Positions 53,873 through 63,381 of a DNA stretch of 64,000 nucleotides are shown here, piece after piece. The notes beneath the pieces were generated by a model, which saw nothing but the letters and a program-made list of their open reading frames with translations, made no database searches and had not been told where the DNA came from. A program made the position numbers and the translations under genes. The stretch is taken from the NCBI RefSeq assembly GCF_001622165.1, contig NZ_LVWG01000036.1, forward strand, positions 1-64,000, written 5' to 3'. Numbering within the stretch: the stretch's first letter is position 1; each line of letters begins with the position of its first letter. The DNA is from Pelodictyon luteolum (GTDB taxonomy: Bacteria > Bacteroidota > Chlorobiia > Chlorobiales > Chlorobiaceae).

Positions 53873-54862
53873 ATGTCCACTGCATCCATTGCCATTACCG
53901 GCGCGACCGGTTACATAGGTTCGCAGCTGCTGCTTTCGCTCACGAGGGGTGCCGGCTGTGGCGTTGGAGTTCGTGTGGTGGCCCGTGACGGCTCGGACTG
54001 CTCTTTTATCGATGCCATGCAGCTGGAGGTCGTAAGGGCGGACATCCAGAACCAGCCTGCTCTTGATCTGGCTTTCCGGGGCATCGACACGGTGTTCCAC
54101 TCTGCGGGGCTGATTTCCTATACAAAGCGTAGCAAGGGTGATCTGTACGACGTCAATGTCCTCGGTACCCGGAACGTCGTCAACGCCTGCCTCCATGCCG
54201 GGGTTCGGCGTCTTGTCGTGACCAGCTCGATTGCGGCGGCCGGAGCCACCGAGGACGGTTCTCCGGTTTCCGAGTCGTCTTCTTTCCAGGACTGGCAGCG
54301 CCGGAACGGGTATATGGAGTCGAAGCACCTTGCCGAACTCGAGGTCATGCGCGGAGCTGCCGAGGGGCTTGAGACTGTCATGGTGAGTCCCGGGGTCGTC
54401 ATCGGCAGGGATCCCTCGAACCCGGCTTCCAAGAGTTCGTCGAACGATGTTCTTCGCCTCATCTATAGGGGACGCATTCCGGTGCATCCAGAGGGCGGGA
54501 CAGGTTTTGTCGATGTCCGAGATGTTGCCGACGCCCTTCTTGCCGCCTGGCGCCGTGGCCGCATCGGCGAACGCTACCTGGTGGTGGGCCACAATTTGAC
54601 ATTCAAGGAGCTCTACCTTCGCATCGGCACCCTTGAGGGCAGCCGCACGCGACCTTCCATTGCAATCCCGGAATCCATCGGGCTCATGGCGGGCATCGGC
54701 GGGGAACTCTATTCCTGGCTCTCAGGGCGTCCGTCGTTCATCAGCATGGAGAGCATCCGCCTTGCCGGGCGGAGAGCCTCATACAGCAATACGAAATCAA
54801 CGGAGGAACTTCAGGTCAGCTACCGGCCGCTTGAAGAGACTCTCTTAAGCGCAGTAACCTGA
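53873..54862 (+). CDS. NAD-dependent epimerase/dehydratase family protein (extended SDR, paralogue)
   Basis: A 329-residue extended SDR with [15 protein letters not shown] for NAD(P), [11 protein letters not shown] for the catalytic serine and [12 protein letters not shown] for YxxxK. It resembles the SDR at 36235 in length, layout and C-terminal half, so the two are paralogues, with dihydroflavonol-reductase or 3-beta-HSD-like character. It lies 37 bases upstream of recA, probably without functional linkage. Substrate unknown. Confidence 0.84.
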   Translation: MSTASIAITGATGYIGSQLLLSLTRGAGCGVGVRVVARDGSDCSFIDAMQLEVVRADIQNQPALDLAFRGIDTVFHSAGLISYTKRSKGDLYDVNVLGTRNVVNACLHAGVRRLVVTSSIAAAGATEDGSPVSESSSFQDWQRRNGYMESKHLAELEVMRGAAEGLETVMVSPGVVIGRDPSNPASKSSSNDVLRLIYRGRIPVHPEGGTGFVDVRDVADALLAAWRRGRIGERYLVVGHNLTFKELYLRIGTLEGSRTRPSIAIPESIGLMAGIGGELYSWLSGRPSFISMESIRLAGRRASYSNTKSTEELQVSYRPLEETLLSAVT

Positions 54863-54899
54863 AGGGCCGGTTTTTTCTTCACCATACCCCAAACGCACC

Positions 54900-55946
54900 A
54901 TGGATACACCTAGACCCGCAGTGACCCCCGTAGGCATTGATCCGGCAAAACTCAAACAGCTGAACCTCGCGGTCGACGCCCTTGAAAAGCAGTTTGGCAA
55001 AGGTGCCATCATGCGCCTCGGGGATGATTCGGCAGTGATGCAGGTCCAGTCGATTTCAACCGGATCGATGACCCTCGATTTCGCGCTCGGCGTCGGAGGC
55101 CTTCCCCGCGGGAGGGTGACGGAGATTTACGGCCCCGAGTCGTCCGGTAAAACCACCCTTGCGCTCCATGTCATTGCCGAGGCCCAGAAGGCCGGCGGCA
55201 TTGCTGCTCTTGTTGATGCCGAGCATGCGTTCGATCCCAGTTATGCCCGCAGGCTCGGGGTGGACATCAATTCCATGCTGATCAGCCAGCCGGAGTCCGG
55301 CGAGCAGGCGCTCTCCATTGTTGAAACACTCGTCCGAAGCGGTGCGGTCGACGTGGTCGTTGTCGATTCCGTCGCAGCCCTTGTGCCCCAGGCGGAACTT
55401 GAGGGAGAGATGGGTGACAGCGTGGTCGGTCTGCAGGCCCGGCTCATGAGCCAGGCGCTGCGCAAACTTACCGGCGCAATCTCCAAGTCGAGCAGCGTAT
55501 GCATCTTCATCAACCAGTTGCGCGACAAGATCGGTGTCATGTATGGAAGCCCTGAAACGACCACTGGCGGCAAGGCGCTCAAGTTCTATTCCTCTATCCG
55601 GCTCGATATCCGCAAGATCGCCCAGCTGAAAGACGGCGACGAAATCATCGGTAACCGTACGAAGGTCAAAGTGGTCAAGAACAAGGTTGCACCTCCCTTC
55701 AGGATCGCCGAGTTCGATATCCTGTATGGTGAGGGCATCTCGCTCATGGGCGAGTTGATCGATCTTGCTGTGGAGTTCGGTGTGGTCAAGAAGGCGGGTT
55801 CGTGGTTCAGCTATGGTACCGACAAACTCGGCCAGGGACGCGAAGCCGTCAAGAAGGCTCTGCGCGAAGATCCCGAGCTGTTCAAAAAGGTGCATGCTCA
55901 GGTAAAGGATGTAATGACCGGCAAGCCGGAGATCCTGCAGCCCTGA
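54900..55946 (+). CDS. recA: Recombinase A
   Basis: Forms the nucleoprotein filament for homologous recombination and SOS co-protease activity. The 348-residue protein has Walker [27 protein letters not shown] near the start, the catalytic glutamate segment VDAEHAFDP, Walker [15 protein letters not shown], and [21 protein letters not shown] for loop L2. No LexA-type operator is recognisable just upstream. It is followed five bases later by a dihydrouridine synthase gene. Confidence 0.98.
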   Translation: MDTPRPAVTPVGIDPAKLKQLNLAVDALEKQFGKGAIMRLGDDSAVMQVQSISTGSMTLDFALGVGGLPRGRVTEIYGPESSGKTTLALHVIAEAQKAGGIAALVDAEHAFDPSYARRLGVDINSMLISQPESGEQALSIVETLVRSGAVDVVVVDSVAALVPQAELEGEMGDSVVGLQARLMSQALRKLTGAISKSSSVCIFINQLRDKIGVMYGSPETTTGGKALKFYSSIRLDIRKIAQLKDGDEIIGNRTKVKVVKNKVAPPFRIAEFDILYGEGISLMGELIDLAVEFGVVKKAGSWFSYGTDKLGQGREAVKKALREDPELFKKVHAQVKDVMTGKPEILQP

Positions 55947-55950
55947 CAGA

Positions 55951-57015
55951 ATGAAAATCGGAAAGCTCGACATCGACCGCCCCGTCATCCTCGCACCCAT
56001 GGAGGACGTGACCGACCGGGCGTTCAGGCAGCTCTGCAAGCGCCACGGGGCGGACATTGTCTATACCGAGTTCGTCAGTGCCGAGGCGCTCCGGCGCGGT
56101 ATTGAAAAGACTGTCCGGAAACTGAAGGCGGACCCGGTCGAGCGACCTCTGGCTGTGCAGATTTTCGGCAGCACGGTGGAGTCTATGATTGAGGCTTCGG
56201 TGATTGCCGAGGAGTTCCAGCCCGATTACCTCGACATCAATTTCGGATGCCCGACCAGGAAGGTTGCCGGCAAAGGTGCCGGGGCTGCGCTTTTGAAAGA
56301 GCCGGAAAAGATGGCAGCCATTGCCGAGGCCGTGGTGAAAGCCGTCCGGCTGCCGGTGACGGCCAAGACCCGGATTGGCTGGGACCACGACTCAATCAAC
56401 ATTCTTGACGTGCTCCGGCGTCTCGAGGACGCCGGAATTCAGGCACTTGCACTGCACGGTCGGACCCGGAGCGACATGTACAAAGGAAAGGCTGACTGGG
56501 GGTGGATTGCGGAGGCCAAACGTCATGCCCGCATTCCCCTCATCGCCAACGGTGATGTCTGGAGTCCCGAAGACGCGCTCCGGATGTTCCGGGAAACCGG
56601 TGCAGACGGGGTGATGATCGGGCGGGGCTCGATCGGCAATCCGTTCATTTTTTCGGGGACGAAGCATCTCCTGAAAACAGGCACTCCGCTGCCACCACCC
56701 GATTTCCGCCTTCGCATCAAGGCTGCCATTGAGCACCTGCAGCTCTCGGTGGAGTTCAAGGGGGAGAAATACGGAACGCTTGAAATGCGCCGCCATTATG
56801 CCACCTACCTTAAAGGCCTGCCGAAGGTCTCGGTGGTGCGCAATAAACTGGTGCGCGAGGAAGATTGGCGGGCAGTGGAGGCTATCCTCCTCGACTACCG
56901 CGAAGAGTGTGAGGGCTATGCCCGTGAGGGGCGGATCCGCGAGTATGCAGAGTACCTCAACGACCATTCAGATAAACTTGTATTGAACTATAAAGCATCG
57001 AACACAACCATATGA
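55951..57015 (+). CDS. dusB: tRNA-dihydrouridine synthase, DusB family
   Basis: An FMN enzyme reducing specific uridines in tRNA to dihydrouridine. The 354-residue TIM-barrel protein has LAPMEDVTDRAFRQLCKRHG, INFGCPTRKVAGKGAGAALL with the catalytic cysteine, LALHGRTRSDMYKGKADWGW and IANGDVWSPEDAL, all Dus motifs. The N-terminus and length fit DusB best. The reading frame overlaps asd by four bases, so it is co-transcribed between recA and asd. Confidence 0.93.
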   Translation: MKIGKLDIDRPVILAPMEDVTDRAFRQLCKRHGADIVYTEFVSAEALRRGIEKTVRKLKADPVERPLAVQIFGSTVESMIEASVIAEEFQPDYLDINFGCPTRKVAGKGAGAALLKEPEKMAAIAEAVVKAVRLPVTAKTRIGWDHDSINILDVLRRLEDAGIQALALHGRTRSDMYKGKADWGWIAEAKRHARIPLIANGDVWSPEDALRMFRETGADGVMIGRGSIGNPFIFSGTKHLLKTGTPLPPPDFRLRIKAAIEHLQLSVEFKGEKYGTLEMRRHYATYLKGLPKVSVVRNKLVREEDWRAVEAILLDYREECEGYAREGRIREYAEYLNDHSDKLVLNYKASNTTI

Positions 57016-58034
57016 GCAGTTCCGAGAAACAGTGCCGGGTCGCCATACTCGGCGCGACCGGCCTTGTGGGCCGCACCATGCTGCAGGTCCTTGAAGAGCG
57101 GAATTTTCCCGCAACAGACATCATTCCGCTCGCTTCAGCAAGAAGCGCCGGACAGAGTGTGACGTTTTGCGGGAAAGAGTACGTGATCCGCGTGCCTTCC
57201 GCGGAAGCCTTCCGCGGGGTCGACATCGCGCTCTTTTCGGCCGGCGCTTCAGCCAGCCGCCAGTGGGCTCCTGTGGCGGCAGCAGAAGGCGCGGTCGTCA
57301 TCGACAACTCTTCCGCATTCAGGATGGACGAGGGAATCCCGCTCGTCGTCCCCGAGGTGAACCCCAAAGATATCTTCGGTCCTGACGGCAGGGCGGAGAA
57401 GATCATCGCCAATCCCAACTGCTCGACCATCCAGATGGTCGTTGTGCTCAAGCCTCTCATGGACCGATACGGGCTCAGCCGGGTGATTGTCTCGACCTAC
57501 CAGTCGGTGACCGGAAAGGGCAAGGCCGGGCGCGATGCTCTTGAAAGCGAACTTGCCGGAGAGCGGCAGGAGGAATTCACCCATTTCCACCAGATTGCCT
57601 TCAACGCCGTGCCGCAGATCGATGTCTTCACCGACAACGGCTACACGAAGGAGGAGATGAAGATGGTCAATGAGACCCGGAAAATCATGGGCGATGCATC
57701 GCTCAGCATCTCCCCGACCACGGTGCGCATTCCGGTATACGGAGGGCATGGCGAGTCTCTCAATATCGAGCTCAAGAGCGACTTCGACATCGAAGAAGTC
57801 AAGGCTCTGCTCGGCCGTTCCCCCGGTGTCGTCCTTCAGGACGATCCCTCGGCCCGCGTCTACCCCATGCCGCTGACGTCGTATGAAAAGGATGAGGTGT
57901 TTGTGGGAAGGATCCGGCCCGACTACTGGCACCCGAAAACCCTCAACCTATGGATCGTCGCCGACAACCTCCGGAAGGGTGCGGCTACGAACGCCGTGCA
58001 GATCGCCGAGGTGGTGGCGGCCGGAAAGCCTTAG
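57012..58034 (+). CDS. asd: Aspartate-semialdehyde dehydrogenase
   Basis: Reduces aspartyl phosphate to aspartate semialdehyde for lysine, threonine, methionine and diaminopimelate synthesis. The 340-residue protein has the NADP-binding VAILGATGLVGRTMLQVL, the catalytic cysteine in IANPNCSTIQMVVVLKPL, and the substrate and base region RIPVYGGHGESLNIEL with active histidine. It overlaps dusB by four bases. Confidence 0.96.
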   Translation: MSSSEKQCRVAILGATGLVGRTMLQVLEERNFPATDIIPLASARSAGQSVTFCGKEYVIRVPSAEAFRGVDIALFSAGASASRQWAPVAAAEGAVVIDNSSAFRMDEGIPLVVPEVNPKDIFGPDGRAEKIIANPNCSTIQMVVVLKPLMDRYGLSRVIVSTYQSVTGKGKAGRDALESELAGERQEEFTHFHQIAFNAVPQIDVFTDNGYTKEEMKMVNETRKIMGDASLSISPTTVRIPVYGGHGESLNIELKSDFDIEEVKALLGRSPGVVLQDDPSARVYPMPLTSYEKDEVFVGRIRPDYWHPKTLNLWIVADNLRKGAATNAVQIAEVVAAGKP

Positions 58035-58035
58035 G

Positions 58036-58893
58036 TCACGCCAGTACGAGGAGTGCTGTCATGATGGCGTTCAGTGCCGAGGGGGAGTGAAGGGTTTTCT
58101 GCGCCATTCCGCTGATGGAGACCGTCTGGGGCAGCGCCTGCGGCTGCAGCAGGCCATCGCTTTCCCGGCTGATGAGCTCCACCATTGCCCGGTCCGCCAA
58201 AGCGCCTCTCACCTGCACCGGGGTGCCGGGTGGAAGCGCGGCTTCCGACAGCGCCCTCAGGGCGAAATATGCGGTTTCATCCTGATTGTGCGCCCGGCGG
58301 TAGCTGAAATGGTGTATGGCACCGCAGGAGGCCGCCACGAGGAATACATGGGAGCCGGACAGTTCAAGAAGGACCGTTGGTCCTTCCTTCATCTTCGATA
58401 GTCCTACTGCAGTTTTCAGCGGAGTGCTGTTGCTTGAGATTGTATGCCGGGCGCTGAATGCATCGGCAATGCCTCTTGCCGGGGCCTCCGGCCAGAACAT
58501 GAGCAGCTTTTTACCCTGCGCTCCCTCCGCACCCTCTTCAGCAAATGGCAGGATGTCGCAGCCGTATTGGCCGGGTTCGTCAAGAAAGTATGATGCTTCA
58601 AGGCGGCTGTACCCCCGGCACTCTTCATCAGTTGCGTCCAAGGGGAAATATGCGGGAAGTGGATGGTAGGTGTCGTGTGCGATGCAGAGAGAAAGAGGCT
58701 CGCCGGACCATCTGGCGGCATGTGCCGCTAGTTTTTTCAGTACCCGCTGACCTTTCGGGGAGGTGATGAGGGCGAAGCCGGCTGGAACGGTCCTGCACTC
58801 AGTGAGGATGAATCCGTCACCTCCGCTTGTTTTAAGCCGGACGATGCTGCTTTCAGCAGCATCGACTGCGCAGGCTACGATGCTTCTCGTCAT
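58036..58893 (-). CDS. Uncharacterised protein, possibly DUF3822/actin-like fold
   Basis: A 285-residue soluble protein of unknown function. It has VACAVDAAESSIVRLKTSGG at the start, LSLCIAHDTYHPLPAYFPLD, and LLELSGSHVFLVAASCGAIHHFSY, reminiscent of DUF3822 proteins of Bacteroidetes, which have a degenerate actin/PilM-like fold. That assignment is tentative. Its start overlaps the comEA-like stop by four bases on the same strand, so the pair is co-translated; together they could relate to DNA uptake or pili, which is inference. Confidence 0.65.
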   Translation of the reverse strand: MTRSIVACAVDAAESSIVRLKTSGGDGFILTECRTVPAGFALITSPKGQRVLKKLAAHAARWSGEPLSLCIAHDTYHPLPAYFPLDATDEECRGYSRLEASYFLDEPGQYGCDILPFAEEGAEGAQGKKLLMFWPEAPARGIADAFSARHTISSNSTPLKTAVGLSKMKEGPTVLLELSGSHVFLVAASCGAIHHFSYRRAHNQDETAYFALRALSEAALPPGTPVQVRGALADRAMVELISRESDGLLQPQALPQTVSISGMAQKTLHSPSALNAIMTALLVLA

Positions 58894-59402
58894 TGGTCGA
58901 TGCTCAGATGCTTTTTGAGGATTTCAAGTTTTTTCTTGCCGATACCCTTTACCTCAAGGAGCGTATCATAGGACTCGATGTGTCCATGGTGCTCCGTTCT
59001 GAAGTCGATGAGCCGCCCCGCCATAACCGGTCCGACACCCGGGATCTGCTGCAGTTCAGTGCTCGTGGCGCTTCTGAATGAAACGGTTCCCGTGAAGGGT
59101 TTCTTTTTCGCCCGGCCGGGCGCTGGTTCGAAACCGCCGGGGCTTTTCTCGAGGGCGATGCTTTCCCTCACCGCCTCATCCACACGGTCTTCATCGAGCC
59201 TTGCGAGCATGATCAGGCTGTCGGCCTCCGTGTCGCTGAAAACCGCTGCATCAGCCTTCCGGACGGCATCTGATTCCAGTTCTACGGCGTCCATGGTCCG
59301 GAGGATGCCTCCGAACACCAGAAACGCCAGAAGAGTCGAGACTGCGACGACTTCCGCTCTGGTCAGGCTCAACTTTTCTGAAAGTCGTTCGAACGGATTC
59401 AT
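58890..59402 (-). CDS. comEA: ComEA-like helix-hairpin-helix protein
   Basis: A 170-residue protein with one N-terminal membrane helix (VVAVSTLLAFLVFGGIL) and a C-terminal double HhH DNA-binding unit: LQQIPGVGPVMAGRLIDFR and LLEVKGIGKKKLEILKKHL. ComEA proteins sit at the inner membrane and bind incoming dsDNA in natural transformation. The middle is charged and probably flexible. No other competence genes are in the window except the possibly actin-like partner downstream. Confidence 0.82.
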   Translation of the reverse strand: MNPFERLSEKLSLTRAEVVAVSTLLAFLVFGGILRTMDAVELESDAVRKADAAVFSDTEADSLIMLARLDEDRVDEAVRESIALEKSPGGFEPAPGRAKKKPFTGTVSFRSATSTELQQIPGVGPVMAGRLIDFRTEHHGHIESYDTLLEVKGIGKKKLEILKKHLSIDQ

Positions 59403-59576
59403 GCAGGAGGGGGATCTTACTTTTTAATCAAGATAAGAAATTGACGCTACTATCCTTTTTATTGGCATCGTTCAGAAGTGAAGGAGATGTTTACTGTTTC
59501 GGAGCGAGGGGATTGCTCTCCCGGCTGTCTCGATGGACATGCCATGCGGGTATGGCGGTGCGTCTCCGGGTTCTCT

Positions 59577-60695
59577 TTAGACAAGAGAGCGCAGGACGCG
59601 CGATGAAACGGCCGATAGGAGCTCATAGCTGATGGTGCCTGCCCGTGAGGCAAGTTCCTCCGCCCTCATTCCATCCCATCCGAAGAGCACGGCACGGTCG
59701 CCGACCCTGACATCGCTTTCGGCTCCGAGGTCGATCATGATCTGGTCCATCGTGACGGTGCCGATCTGCGGGTACGCGGTGCCGTTGATGCTGACGGTGG
59801 CTTTCCCTGACAGCGAGCGGTGGTAGCCGTCGGCGTACCCGGCCGCTATGGTGGCGATTTTTCTTGTGCCCGGCGCCTTCCAGGTACGGTTGTAGCTGAT
59901 GGTGGTGCCGGCCGTGACGGTTTTCAGGAAAACGACTCTGGCTTCCACCTGCATGACCGGCTGCACCTCCAGCCGCTCCCGGGTATCGCTTGAGGGGTGG
60001 CAGCCGTAGAGGAGGATGCCGGGGCGGACCATGTCGAGCATTGCATCCGGTTCAGAGAGGATGGCGCCGCTGTTGGCTGCGTGTTTCAGGACCCGGCGGC
60101 CTGTCGCATGCTCGTACTCTCCGCTGAAAGCTCTGAATGCCTCGAGCTGCTTTCGGGTGAATGCCCTGTCGCCCGAACTGTCGGCGAAGTGGGTGTATAT
60201 GCCCTTCAGCTCGACATGCGGGCAGTGCGGGAGTTCCTGCAGGACTCTGAGGGCTTCGGCAGGAGGGAGGCCGAGCCGTCCCATGCCGGTGTCAACCTTG
60301 AGATGGATGCCGATGGTGGTGCCGGTTCCCGATGCCGCAGCCTCGGCCGCCCGGAGGGTTGCCGGGTCGCAGACGGTCATCTCTATGCCGTGCTGCAGGT
60401 AGGATGGTATCTGGGAGGGAAGGGGGGATGCAAAAGAGAGGATGGCGGCCGGCCTCGGCAGCGAGCCGCCGGCCCTGAGCTCGATTGCTTCGTGGATGTT
60501 GGCAACCCCGAAATGCTCTATGCCTTCAGCCAGAAGAGCACGGGAAACCTCCCGTGCGCCGTGCCCGTAAGCGTTCGCCTTCACGACGGCCATAAGCGGA
60601 ACTCCGGCCTTTTTGCTGATGAGCCGGGCATTCTCTTGCAGGTGCTGAAGCGAGATGAGGGCTTCAGCCATGGGTTCGGGTGCGTCGGGGTGCAT
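59577..60695 (-). CDS. alr: Alanine racemase
   Basis: Interconverts L- and D-alanine for peptidoglycan, using PLP. The 372-residue protein has the PLP lysine in MAVVKANAYGHGAREVSRAL (Lys-Ala-Asn-Ala-Tyr-Gly-His-Gly), THFADSSGD, a C-terminal beta domain with ISYNRTWKAPGTRKIATIAA including the catalytic-tyrosine region, and MDQIMIDLG. It stands alone on the minus strand with a 174-base gap on its 3' side. Confidence 0.95.
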   Translation of the reverse strand: MHPDAPEPMAEALISLQHLQENARLISKKAGVPLMAVVKANAYGHGAREVSRALLAEGIEHFGVANIHEAIELRAGGSLPRPAAILSFASPLPSQIPSYLQHGIEMTVCDPATLRAAEAAASGTGTTIGIHLKVDTGMGRLGLPPAEALRVLQELPHCPHVELKGIYTHFADSSGDRAFTRKQLEAFRAFSGEYEHATGRRVLKHAANSGAILSEPDAMLDMVRPGILLYGCHPSSDTRERLEVQPVMQVEARVVFLKTVTAGTTISYNRTWKAPGTRKIATIAAGYADGYHRSLSGKATVSINGTAYPQIGTVTMDQIMIDLGAESDVRVGDRAVLFGWDGMRAEELASRAGTISYELLSAVSSRVLRSLV

Positions 60696-60942
60696 AGGCG
60701 GGGCGTGGCACTTCGGTTTACTGGATTTGTTGCAAAGTATTAAAAATAATGCTGATTTTCAGCAGCGTCTGAGCGGGGCTGTTGGCGCCGGCTGACTGAA
60801 CAAAGGAATAATTTGAGTACCTTGGAGCATGCAGCGGTGCTTTGCCGCTGAATCAAGACTGTTCGTTCAGAGGTTTTGTATATTTTTATCTGACTACCGG
60901 GAAGGGGCCTCTTTCCCTCCTGCAACCACTACTCTCGACAGC

Positions 60943-62322
60943 ATGCCGATGCCGAACAACGATATCCTCGGACTCAAGACAGAGACCCCGATGGTGCTCC
61001 TTCGCCAGATGCCGCGCCAGATGCAGGCGAAGGTCATGGCGAAGCTCGAGTACATGAACCCCGCCTGCTCACACTACTACCGGGTGGCGGCGGCGGTGGT
61101 GCGCGATGCAGAGGAAAAGAATCTCATCCACCCCGGCATGACGCTTGTTGACTGGACCTACGGCAACAGCGGCATCGCCCTGGCTATGGCCGGTGCGAGC
61201 CGCGGTTACAAGCTGCTGCTGATTGCTCCCGACAAGATCTCACGCGAAAAACAGGAGGTGCTGCGGGCCCTTGGCGCCGAACTGGTCATTACCCCGTCGG
61301 ATGCCCTGCCGGGCGAGGCGCGAAGCTGCATGAACGTGGCCGAAAGCCTGGTCAGGAACCTCCCGAACGCCTTTTTTGCCGGCATGTACGACCACCCTCT
61401 CAACTTCGAGGTGCATCGTGACTCCACCGGCCCTGAGATCTTCAGCCAGACGGACGGTTCAATCACCCACGTGTTTGTTCCACTCAGCTCCGCGGCCATG
61501 GCTTCGGGAATCGGGTCGTTCCTTAAATCAAAGGACCCGGCGATCCGCGTAATCGGGGTTGAGCCCGTTGGTTCGGTATTTGCCGGTCTTCTCAAGAACG
61601 GGGTGCCGGGCCCGGCCGCATTTTCTGAACTTGAGGAAATCGGAGCAGCAACGCCGCCTGCGTTCTGGGATCCTTCGCTTATCGACGAGGTCGTGCAGGT
61701 ATCGGACGCAGACGCAATGAACTGTGGGCGCGAACTGCTCCGCTCCGAGGCGGTATTTGCCGGGAGCGCTTCCGGCGCTGTCATGTTGGCGGCTCTCAAT
61801 GCGGCCTCCGGCCTTGGTCCCGATGCCACGGTTGTGGCGCTGCTCAGCGACTTCGGCGGTTACAGCCTCAGCAAGATGTACCGCGACGAGTGGATGCGGC
61901 AGCACGGATTCTATCGCAGGGAAAAATCCTCTCTTGAGCAGATTACGGCAGAAGACATCCTCCGCCTCAAGGCGCAGCGCGACCTGATCGTGGCCTATCC
62001 CGAAAACACCCTTGCAGAAGTGTTCGAGATGATGAAGCAGAACGATGTGTCGCAGCTGCCGATCGTTTCATACAATGCACCCATCGGCAGCATCAGTGAG
62101 AACCGCATCCTATCCATCCTCATCGAGAACGATGAGGCGATGAATTCGAAGGTCGTGGGGTTCATGGAGCCCCCCTTCCCGGTGTGCCAGCCGGACGCTG
62201 CTATTTCGGAGCTGTCGGAAAAACTCCAGCAGAATGCCTCGGGCGTGCTTATCAGTATGCTTGATGGGAAATTACAACTCCTTACGAAATCAGATCTTAT
62301 AGACGCCTTGACCCATAAATGA
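60943..62322 (+). CDS. Cysteine-synthase/cystathionine-beta-synthase homologue without PLP lysine, plus CBS pair
   Basis: A protein of about 459 residues. Residues 1-330 follow cysteine synthase but lack key residues. Aligned without gaps to CysK at 5950 ([15 protein letters not shown] versus LEYMNPACSHYYRVA), the PLP lysine is Tyr45. TSGNTG becomes TYGNSG (72-77), and the PLP-phosphate loop GTGGT becomes SSAAM near 182-186. Residues about 340-455 hold two CBS domains (VAYPENTLAEVFEMMKQNDV, QLPIVSYNAPIG, ASGVLISMLDG). So it has CBS architecture but probably cannot bind PLP covalently; likely a pseudoenzyme or sensor. I start at ATG 60943; ATG 60949 is equal, and the extension from 60829 is unconserved. 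Confidence 0.85.
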   Translation: MPMPNNDILGLKTETPMVLLRQMPRQMQAKVMAKLEYMNPACSHYYRVAAAVVRDAEEKNLIHPGMTLVDWTYGNSGIALAMAGASRGYKLLLIAPDKISREKQEVLRALGAELVITPSDALPGEARSCMNVAESLVRNLPNAFFAGMYDHPLNFEVHRDSTGPEIFSQTDGSITHVFVPLSSAAMASGIGSFLKSKDPAIRVIGVEPVGSVFAGLLKNGVPGPAAFSELEEIGAATPPAFWDPSLIDEVVQVSDADAMNCGRELLRSEAVFAGSASGAVMLAALNAASGLGPDATVVALLSDFGGYSLSKMYRDEWMRQHGFYRREKSSLEQITAEDILRLKAQRDLIVAYPENTLAEVFEMMKQNDVSQLPIVSYNAPIGSISENRILSILIENDEAMNSKVVGFMEPPFPVCQPDAAISELSEKLQQNASGVLISMLDGKLQLLTKSDLIDALTHK

Positions 62323-62505
62323 GGGCGCGGGAAATTATCGGGTTGTTTTTTTGGCAGTATTTCCTTAACTAGGCAGTCCTGCAAAGTCCGGTTTCAGTCC
62401 GGCCCTGTCCGGCGCCTGATGCCATGTCAGTGACAGTACCAGCTATGGCAGATACTTCCTGCAGTTCACCCGAGGAACGCAATAACCGAGCAATATGTTT
62501 ATGCA

Positions 62506-63069
62506 ATGAAGGTCGAGTCCAGAAAAAGACAGTTCATATTGGACGGGAAGATCAAGCCCTGTTATTGTGACGGGTGCGGTCAGGTGACCGAGAAAGCTTT
62601 TGTCGGGGAGTGGATGCCGAGCGACAAACCGAGAGAGGACGATCTCCTGCTTCCGCCGACGGTAAAAAAAGAGCGGAGCGGGAAGAAGAAGATTGCCGAA
62701 ACGCCGGTTCCAGCAGCAGAGAACCAGTACTGGATCCGCTGCATGCAGTGCAATCAGGTGCATCTTCTGCAGGAGTGGCAGATACAGATCGACCGTGAAC
62801 TGAGCCCCGAGGAACTCAGTGCTGAGGATTGCCAGATTTATTCGCCGCACGGCATTTATGCTACCGGCGACGCGCTCTACCACCAGTCGCTTGACGAGGT
62901 GGGTGTGGTGCGGGAAAAACAGGCTACCGGAAGCGGTGCCTATGTGATTATTGTTGAATTCTGTAAGAGCGGAAGGAAGCAGCTCCTTGAAAACGTGCAG
63001 CTGACCCCTGCCAAGGAAAAGAGCTCCGACAGCATTACGGATTTAATCAAAACGAAATTACGACGGTAA
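62506..63069 (+). CDS. Uncharacterised protein with two cysteine pairs
   Basis: A 187-residue soluble protein of unknown function. The pairs CYCDGCG (residues about 19-25) and CMQCNQ (about 80-85) could form a zinc-ribbon. Between them is a charged insert, LLLPPTVKKERSGKKKIAE. The second half is beta-rich (GAYVIIVEFCKSGRKQLL). No signal peptide. It lies 30 bases upstream of rpsU on the same strand; a role near RNA or ribosomes is possible but unsupported. Confidence 0.72.
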   Translation: MKVESRKRQFILDGKIKPCYCDGCGQVTEKAFVGEWMPSDKPREDDLLLPPTVKKERSGKKKIAETPVPAAENQYWIRCMQCNQVHLLQEWQIQIDRELSPEELSAEDCQIYSPHGIYATGDALYHQSLDEVGVVREKQATGSGAYVIIVEFCKSGRKQLLENVQLTPAKEKSSDSITDLIKTKLRR

Positions 63070-63098
63070 ACCCGTCTCTTGCAAGGGGGTGAATTTCA

Positions 63099-63296
63099 TT
63101 GGTCAGTGTGCAGATGAACGATAATGAATCTATCGACAAGATGCTGAAGCGCTTCAAGAAGAAGTACGAACGCGCAGGTGTTTTGAAGGAGTTTCGCCAG
63201 AACGCATACTTTGTCAAACCTTCGGTTGACGGTCGTTTGAAACGGTCTCGCAGCAAGCGCAGAGCGCAGCGTGCGAACGAAGAACGCAACTCGTAA
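63099..63296 (+). CDS. rpsU: 30S ribosomal protein S21
   Basis: A small basic protein of the 30S platform, 65 residues. It has [18 protein letters not shown] and the very basic tail [16 protein letters not shown] typical of Chlorobi S21. Translation starts at TTG 63099, giving [14 protein letters not shown], with AAGGGGGTGA (63083-63092) just ahead; GTG 63108 or ATG 63114 would cut conserved residues. A terminator follows. Confidence 0.95.
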   Translation: MVSVQMNDNESIDKMLKRFKKKYERAGVLKEFRQNAYFVKPSVDGRLKRSRSKRRAQRANEERNS

Positions 63297-63327
63297 TCGA
63301 GGCTTGTTGAAGTCAGCAATGCTCGCA

Positions 63328-63357
63328 GCAGCTCCTTTCGGGGGCTGCTTTTTTTTC
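63328..63357 (+). terminator. Rho-independent terminator after rpsU
   Basis: AGCAGCTCC / GGGGCTGCT forms a nine-base stem with one G-T pair, followed by T-rich sequence, 32 bases after the rpsU stop and just before aroA. Confidence 0.85.
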
Positions 63358-63381
63358 GCCACTTACTTACCCGTTTGACTC

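Noticed and set aside
55056-56057. 333-codon minus-strand frame over recA
   Set aside because: recA is unambiguous; the frame is a GC-driven shadow.
59441-59632. 63-codon plus-strand frame
   Set aside because: Overlaps the 3' end of alr in antisense and has no supporting signal. The 174-base gap between comEA and alr holds nothing I recognise.
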